Origin: Phenylobacterium aquaticum
Lineage (GTDB): Bacteria > Pseudomonadota > Alphaproteobacteria > Caulobacterales > Caulobacteraceae
Length of the DNA stretch: 16,222 bases
Assembly (NCBI RefSeq): GCF_947378715.1
Contig: NZ_CANCLE010000088.1
Location: 1 to 16,222, forward strand
Direction of reading: 5' to 3'
Shown here: in pieces, positions 12,862 through 16,222 of the stretch
Layout of the letters: each line of letters begins with the position of its first letter
How positions within the stretch are numbered: position 1 is the first letter of the stretch
Notes under the pieces: model-generated
What the model was told of the DNA's origin: nothing
Seen by the model: the letters and a program-made list of their open reading frames with translations, nothing else
Database searches by the model: none
Translations under genes and position numbers: made by a program

Positions 12862-14145
12862 ATGGGTCCGCATAGCCTTACGGGGGGCGCGAAAGCCTCC
12901 AAGGTCCGTATTATCGGCGGAGGCCTCACCGGCCTGCTCGCCGCCTTCCAGGCCCACGACCTGGGCGTCCGCGACATCGAGCTGCACGACCGGTTCGACC
13001 AGCTGGGCGGCCACGCCCTGCCCCGCCAGGACCACGGCCTAGAGATCCGCGAGTGCGACCTCGCCTTCGGCTCCGCCGCCGACCCGGCGCGCAGGTTGCT
13101 GGAATCCCATGGCGTCCCCTTCGAGGATGTCGAAAGCCGCACAGGCTCGGTCACCGCCTCCGGCGACGATCTGCAGTTCACCAAGGACTTCGGCGGTCCC
13201 GCCCTGCGCACCCGCGACCTTGGCCTGGGCCAGATCCTGGGCCACAGCCTGGCCGACCGCATCCGCGCCTATCCGCATGACATCGCCCAGCCCCTGGCCA
13301 AGTTCTGCCAATGGCGGCTCGGCGCCTGGCTGGACGAGGTTCACGCCGACACCGCCCGGGCGCTCGGCATGCACCGCGTGTTCCCGCTTGGCCCGGAGGT
13401 TGTCGACGTCGCCGGCTTCAAGCGCGCCGATCCGCGCCACGACGCCTTCTACGGCGTCCCCGCACCGCTCTGGGGCCGGCTGCAGAGCCTCAGCGCCGGC
13501 GTCCCCAAGGACGGCCTCGCCCCCTTCTTCCTGCGCATCCGCCAGGCGCTCGGCCGCATCGGCGTGCGCGTGGTCACGCCGTCCTTCCTCGCCCCGCACG
13601 CCGCCCTGAACGGCCGCGCCCCGGACGAGGTGGTGGTCTGGGCCGCCGACCCGCGCCCGCTGTTCAAGCCCGTCGGCCTGGAGGCGCCGAAGCCCGAGGC
13701 CCACAGCCTGGTCACCTACATCCTCAAGGTCCGCTATGGCGGGCCGGTCCCCCTGGACGTCCGCAATTTCACCGCCCAGGGCGCGGTCACCCGCCTGCGT
13801 CTCTATGAGACCCGGGGCCAGGTGCTGCTCGCCGCCGAGTGCCTGTCGGAAGTCCGCGGCTGCGACCTGACCCGCGAGATCCACAAGCTGATGGCCGGCT
13901 TCAACGGCGCCTCGCTGCAGCTCGGTGAAACCCTCGCCGTGCGCATGGAGCCGCGTTGGGACATCCTGTCAGTCGACACCGCCCGGTCGCTGGTGCGGCT
14001 GCGCGCCGCCCTGGCCCGGTCGCAAGGCGGGGCCTTCATCGCTCCGCTCTGGGAGGTCCAGGACCCGGCCGCCCGGCACGAAGCCCTGACCCTGGCGCTC
14101 CGCGACTCCCTGCAGGCCGCACCCGCGAGAGCCGCCGCAGCCTGA
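12862..14145 (+). CDS. FAD/NAD(P)-binding oxidoreductase, amine-oxidase-like, in the Pse locus
   Basis: A 427-residue Rossmann-fold protein of unassigned function. The N-terminus has the dinucleotide motif IIGGGLTGLLAA (17-28), an acidic second-strand end (IELHDR, 39-44), and a following LGGHALPR segment that resembles the R-x-G-G-R loop of FAD-dependent amine oxidases and UDP-galactopyranose mutases. Later segments (RIRAYPHD, FCQWRLGAW, YGVPAPLWGRLQSLSAGVPKDGL) look like the substrate domain of that superfamily. The ATG at 12862 has AAAAGG close upstream and begins just before the FAD motif; an earlier TTG at 12811 would add a basic tail. It follows pseG by 78 bp and converges on pseI, so a role in modifying a nonulosonic acid or its carrier is plausible but unproven. 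Confidence 0.65.
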   Translation: MGPHSLTGGAKASKVRIIGGGLTGLLAAFQAHDLGVRDIELHDRFDQLGGHALPRQDHGLEIRECDLAFGSAADPARRLLESHGVPFEDVESRTGSVTASGDDLQFTKDFGGPALRTRDLGLGQILGHSLADRIRAYPHDIAQPLAKFCQWRLGAWLDEVHADTARALGMHRVFPLGPEVVDVAGFKRADPRHDAFYGVPAPLWGRLQSLSAGVPKDGLAPFFLRIRQALGRIGVRVVTPSFLAPHAALNGRAPDEVVVWAADPRPLFKPVGLEAPKPEAHSLVTYILKVRYGGPVPLDVRNFTAQGAVTRLRLYETRGQVLLAAECLSEVRGCDLTREIHKLMAGFNGASLQLGETLAVRMEPRWDILSVDTARSLVRLRAALARSQGGAFIAPLWEVQDPAARHEALTLALRDSLQAAPARAAAA

Positions 14146-14156
14146 CCCCCTCGACC

Positions 14157-14195
14157 CTGCGGAAATTCCCGGCCATGGTCGGGATCGGTCCGCAG
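14157..14195 (+). terminator. two-part hairpin after the flavoprotein gene
   Basis: CTGCGGA (14157-14163) pairs with TCCGCAG (14189-14195). Inside it, TCCCG (14167-14171) pairs with CGGGA (14180-14184) around an 8-nt loop, with 3- and 4-nt internal bulges. It lies 11 bp after the flavoprotein stop. No T-run follows, so it is either a GC-type terminator or an mRNA end-stabilising structure before the DUF1801 gene. Confidence 0.4.
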
Positions 14196-14249
14196 CCGCC
14201 GTCCTTGGGGCAGACGCCGACGGTCCGGCGCGGTTCCGGAGGCGCACAG

Positions 14250-14636
14250 GTGAAGGCCAGCCCCAAATCGGTCGACGACTATCTGGCGCCGCTGCCAGCC
14301 GCGCAGCGCGCCGCGCTCCAGCATCTGCGCGAGCAGATCCTGGCCGCCGCCCCAGGGGCGGAAGAGTGCATCAGCTACGGCATGCCGGCCTTCCGCAAGC
14401 ATGGGGTGCTGGTCTGGATGGGCGCCGCGCGAGGGCATTGCGCCTTCTATCCGCGCGGCCTGACGAAGGCCCAGCTCGCCGAGTTCGCGGCCTATGACAC
14501 CAGCAAGGGCACGATCCGGTTCCAGTCCGATTCACCCCTGCCCGACGCCCTGGTGCGCGCCGTCGTCGAGTTGCGGGTCCGAGAGGACGCCGAGCGGGCG
14601 GCGGCCGCCAAGGCCAAACCGTCGAAACGGCTCTAG
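14250..14636 (+). CDS. DUF1801 (YdhG-like) protein
   Basis: A 128-residue member of DUF1801, the fold of YdhG and the frataxin-like iron-chaperone annotations; the biochemical role is not settled. Typical elements are VDDYLAPLPAAQRAALQHLR at the N-terminus, APGAEECISYGMPAFRKHG in the middle and GHCAFYPRG before TIRFQSDSPLP. A Lys/Ala-rich tail ends the protein. The GTG at 14250 is chosen because GGAGG (14238-14242) lies 7 bases upstream and the product then begins exactly at the conserved domain; an in-frame ATG farther upstream has no ribosome binding site and lies inside the hairpin. Its TAG shares the palindrome CTAG with the stop of pseI. No link to the Pse pathway is evident beyond location. 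Confidence 0.85.
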   Translation: MKASPKSVDDYLAPLPAAQRAALQHLREQILAAAPGAEECISYGMPAFRKHGVLVWMGAARGHCAFYPRGLTKAQLAEFAAYDTSKGTIRFQSDSPLPDALVRAVVELRVREDAERAAAAKAKPSKRL

Positions 14637-15688
14637 CCGACCATGTTCCAGGCAAGGGGCTCGCCCCGGGCCAGATCGCGGGTCGCCGTGCGGCCCAGCA
14701 CCTCGTCCAGATGGACGGGCGCGAGCCCGTTCCCCGGCCGGATCGAGCGGACGTTCGCGCGGCTGAGCGTCTCGCCCGCCTTCACGTCGGCGCTGACATA
14801 GAGCGACCGGCGGAACTGGCGGTTGGCCGTCTCCGAACCCAGCAGGTCGTAGTGGGCGCGACCCAAGGCCGTCCAGGCGTCCTTGCAATCGCGGACCAGG
14901 GCCTTGAACTCGGCCGGCTCCAGGCTGAAGGCGGCGTCCGGCCCGCCGTCGGCGCGGGCCAGGGTGAAGTGCTTCTCGACCACGCTGGCCCCCAGAGCGA
15001 TCGCCGCCACCGAGGCGGCCGTGCCATGGGTGTGGTCAGACAGGCCGATGGGGCAGTCGAACCGCGCCGCCATGTCGACCACGGTGCGGACGTTGGCGTC
15101 CTCCAGCGCGGCCGGATAACTCGACACGCAGTGCAGCAGCACCACGCCCGCCGCCCCGCCCGCGAGCGCCGCGTCGCGGGCGGCGGCGATCTCGGCCAGG
15201 TTGGCCATGCCGGTGGAGATGATCAGCGGCTTGCCCTTGCCCGCTGCGTAGCGGATCAGCGGCAGGTCGATGGCCTCGAAGGAGGCGATCTTGAAGGCCG
15301 GGGCGCCCAGGCTGTCCAGCAGGTCGATCGCCGTCTCGTCGAACGGGCTGGAGAAGATCGTCACCCCCCGCTTCGCGGCGCGTTCGAAAATCGCCGCATG
15401 CCATTCGAAGGGGGTCTGGGCCTCCTGGTACAGCTCATAGAGGCTGCGCCCGTCCCACAGCCCGCCGTGGATTTTGAACTCCGGGCGGTCGACATCCATG
15501 GTGATGGTGTCGGCGGTATAGGTTTGGACCTTGATGGCGTCGCAACCGGTGTCGGCGGCCGCGTCGACCAGGGTCAGCGCCCGGTCCAGGCTGCCGTTGT
15601 GGTTCCCCGACAGCTCACAGATCACATAAGGCTCATGGCCCGCCCCGATCCGGCGGCCGGCGATCTGGATTTCGGGAAGCCCTGTCAT
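14633..15688 (-). CDS. pseI: pseudaminic acid synthase (NeuB family)
   Basis: A 351-residue nonulosonate synthase that condenses phosphoenolpyruvate with a 6-carbon diacetamido sugar; the PseG product is the substrate if this is PseI. The TIM-barrel NeuB domain shows ELSGNHNG (25-32), KVQTYTADT (53-61), the PseI-like GGLWDGRSLYELYQEAQTPFEWH segment (75-97), and the metal ligands His219 in LSDHT and His240 in EKHFTL. These two are spaced 21 apart, like the Mn2+-binding histidines of meningococcal NeuB. A C-terminal SAF/antifreeze-like domain spans about 293-350. PseI over NeuB or LegI is favoured by the WDGRSLYELY segment and by nearby pseG, but not proved. The ATG at 15688 has no Shine-Dalgarno; a -10-like element lies 6 bases upstream. 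Confidence 0.88.
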   Translation of the reverse strand: MTGLPEIQIAGRRIGAGHEPYVICELSGNHNGSLDRALTLVDAAADTGCDAIKVQTYTADTITMDVDRPEFKIHGGLWDGRSLYELYQEAQTPFEWHAAIFERAAKRGVTIFSSPFDETAIDLLDSLGAPAFKIASFEAIDLPLIRYAAGKGKPLIISTGMANLAEIAAARDAALAGGAAGVVLLHCVSSYPAALEDANVRTVVDMAARFDCPIGLSDHTHGTAASVAAIALGASVVEKHFTLARADGGPDAAFSLEPAEFKALVRDCKDAWTALGRAHYDLLGSETANRQFRRSLYVSADVKAGETLSRANVRSIRPGNGLAPVHLDEVLGRTATRDLARGEPLAWNMVG

Positions 15689-15694
15689 GGGTGG

Positions 15695-15702
15695 AATCTA
15701 GC
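15695..15702 (-). promoter_or_regulatory. -10 element of pseI, predicted leaderless start
   Basis: On the minus strand GCTAGATT matches the Caulobacter -10 consensus GCTANAWC at six of eight positions. It is followed by CCACCC and the ATG of pseI. The usual 6-7 nt from -10 to +1 would put the transcription start at or next to the A of the ATG, which explains the missing ribosome binding site. The -35 is poor (ACGACCG). Confidence 0.45.
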
Positions 15703-15829
15703 CCAGCCCGCTGAAGCGGTCGTTAACCAACTCCGCGCACCGCGAGGGCGAGGGTGAGAAAGACGAAAGCTCACAGCGTCCTCAGCCATTCTCGCGCTCA
15801 TGGCCGATGCGCTCGCCCGGAATCTCACC

Positions 15830-15835
15830 TAAATA
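15830..15835 (+). promoter_or_regulatory. -10 element of trxB, predicted leaderless start
   Basis: TAAATA (within CCTAAATA) is followed by the 6 bases GCGCAC and then the ATG of trxB at 15842, with no Shine-Dalgarno. The geometry equals that of pseI on the other strand. No convincing -35 is seen. Confidence 0.4.
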
Positions 15836-15841
15836 GCGCAC

Positions 15842-16222
15842 ATGGCTCAAGAGACCCCCCGCACCACCCGCTGTCTGATCCTCGGCTCCGGCCCGGCCGG
15901 CTACACCGCCGCCGTCTACGCCGCGCGCGCCCTGCTCAACCCTGTGCTGATCGCCGGCATCCAGCCCGGCGGCCAGCTGACCATCACCACCGATGTCGAG
16001 AACTATCCAGGCTTCGCCGAGGTGATCCAGGGGCCGTGGCTGATGGACCAGATGCGCGCCCAGGCCGAGCATGTCGGCGCCGAGCTGATCAACGACATCG
16101 TGATCAAGGCCGACCTCAGCCAACGCCCCTTCCGCCTGGAATGCGATAGCGGCGCGGTCTGGTTGGCCGAGACCCTGATCATCGCCACCGGCGCCCAGGC
16201 CAAGTGGCTGGGCCTGCCCTCC
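15842..16222 (+). CDS. trxB: thioredoxin reductase, N-terminal part (runs off the window)
   Basis: The first 127 residues of an NADPH-dependent thioredoxin-disulfide reductase, the flavoprotein that keeps thioredoxin reduced. The FAD-binding GSGPAGYTAA (15-24), QPGGQLTITTDVENYPGF (41-58, the typical flavin-contact segment of TrxB), and the FAD-domain closing motif LIIATGA (112-118) are all present. The redox CxxC and NADPH domain lie beyond the window end, so they could not be checked. The ATG at 15842 begins shortly before the FAD motif and lies 6 bases after a -10-like TAAATA, suggesting a leaderless mRNA. It diverges from pseI across 153 bp; a functional link to pseI is unlikely. Confidence 0.93.
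   Translation, partial: MAQETPRTTRCLILGSGPAGYTAAVYAARALLNPVLIAGIQPGGQLTITTDVENYPGFAEVIQGPWLMDQMRAQAEHVGAELINDIVIKADLSQRPFRLECDSGAVWLAETLIIATGAQAKWLGLPS

Noticed and set aside
14711..15757. 348-residue plus-strand frame opposite pseI
   Set aside because: Antisense shadow, Arg/Gly/Val-rich and without motifs; pseI has all NeuB landmarks on the other strand.

Overview
This looks like a stretch of chromosome from a high-GC alphaproteobacterium, most likely in the Caulobacterales (Caulobacter/Phenylobacterium-like). The evidence is the strong third-position GC bias, start regions that often lack a Shine-Dalgarno, -10 elements resembling the Caulobacter housekeeping consensus GCTANAWC, and a partial pseudaminic-acid gene set like the one Caulobacter uses to glycosylate flagellin. 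I see no rRNA, tRNA, IS element, CRISPR array or prophage block. Coding density is very high and no gene-free stretch exceeds 300 bases.

Region 1 (75-4071, minus strand, read right to left): an Nramp-superfamily transporter with an altered metal site, a secreted type-B carboxylesterase, a small lipoprotein and an RraB-like putative RNase E regulator. Region 2 (4072-5944): a 270-bp spacer, a 55-residue single-span membrane protein, a convergent GNAT acetyltransferase that overlaps its tail, and a divergent NAD-type short-chain dehydrogenase. Region 3 (6046-7911, plus): a translationally coupled pair (multi-span membrane protein, then a periplasmic OmpA-domain protein with 26 consecutive prolines) and a P-loop kinase. 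Two hairpins sit directly on the translation starts of this block. Region 4 (7908-9448, minus): a GH19 endolysin-like enzyme without a signal peptide and an EamA transporter.

Region 5 (9542-10183): greA with a recognisable promoter and a 13-bp GC hairpin terminator. Region 6 (10211-15688): a carbohydrate-modification neighbourhood. On the plus strand are an ELM1-family protein, a coupled GNAT, PseG, an uncharacterised FAD-type oxidoreductase and a DUF1801 protein; convergent to these is the nonulosonate synthase PseI/NeuB. PseG and PseI catalyse consecutive steps of CMP-pseudaminic-acid synthesis, so the ELM1 protein, GNAT and flavoprotein are guilt-by-association candidates for the same pathway. 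PseB, PseC and PseF are not in the window. The window ends inside trxB (thioredoxin reductase).

The points most worth a second look are the unassigned flavoprotein and its partners in the split Pse locus, a hairpin that buries the ribosome binding site of the membrane/OmpA operon, the predicted leaderless starts of pseI and trxB, the non-canonical Nramp metal site, and two convergent gene pairs whose stop codons share one CTAG palindrome.
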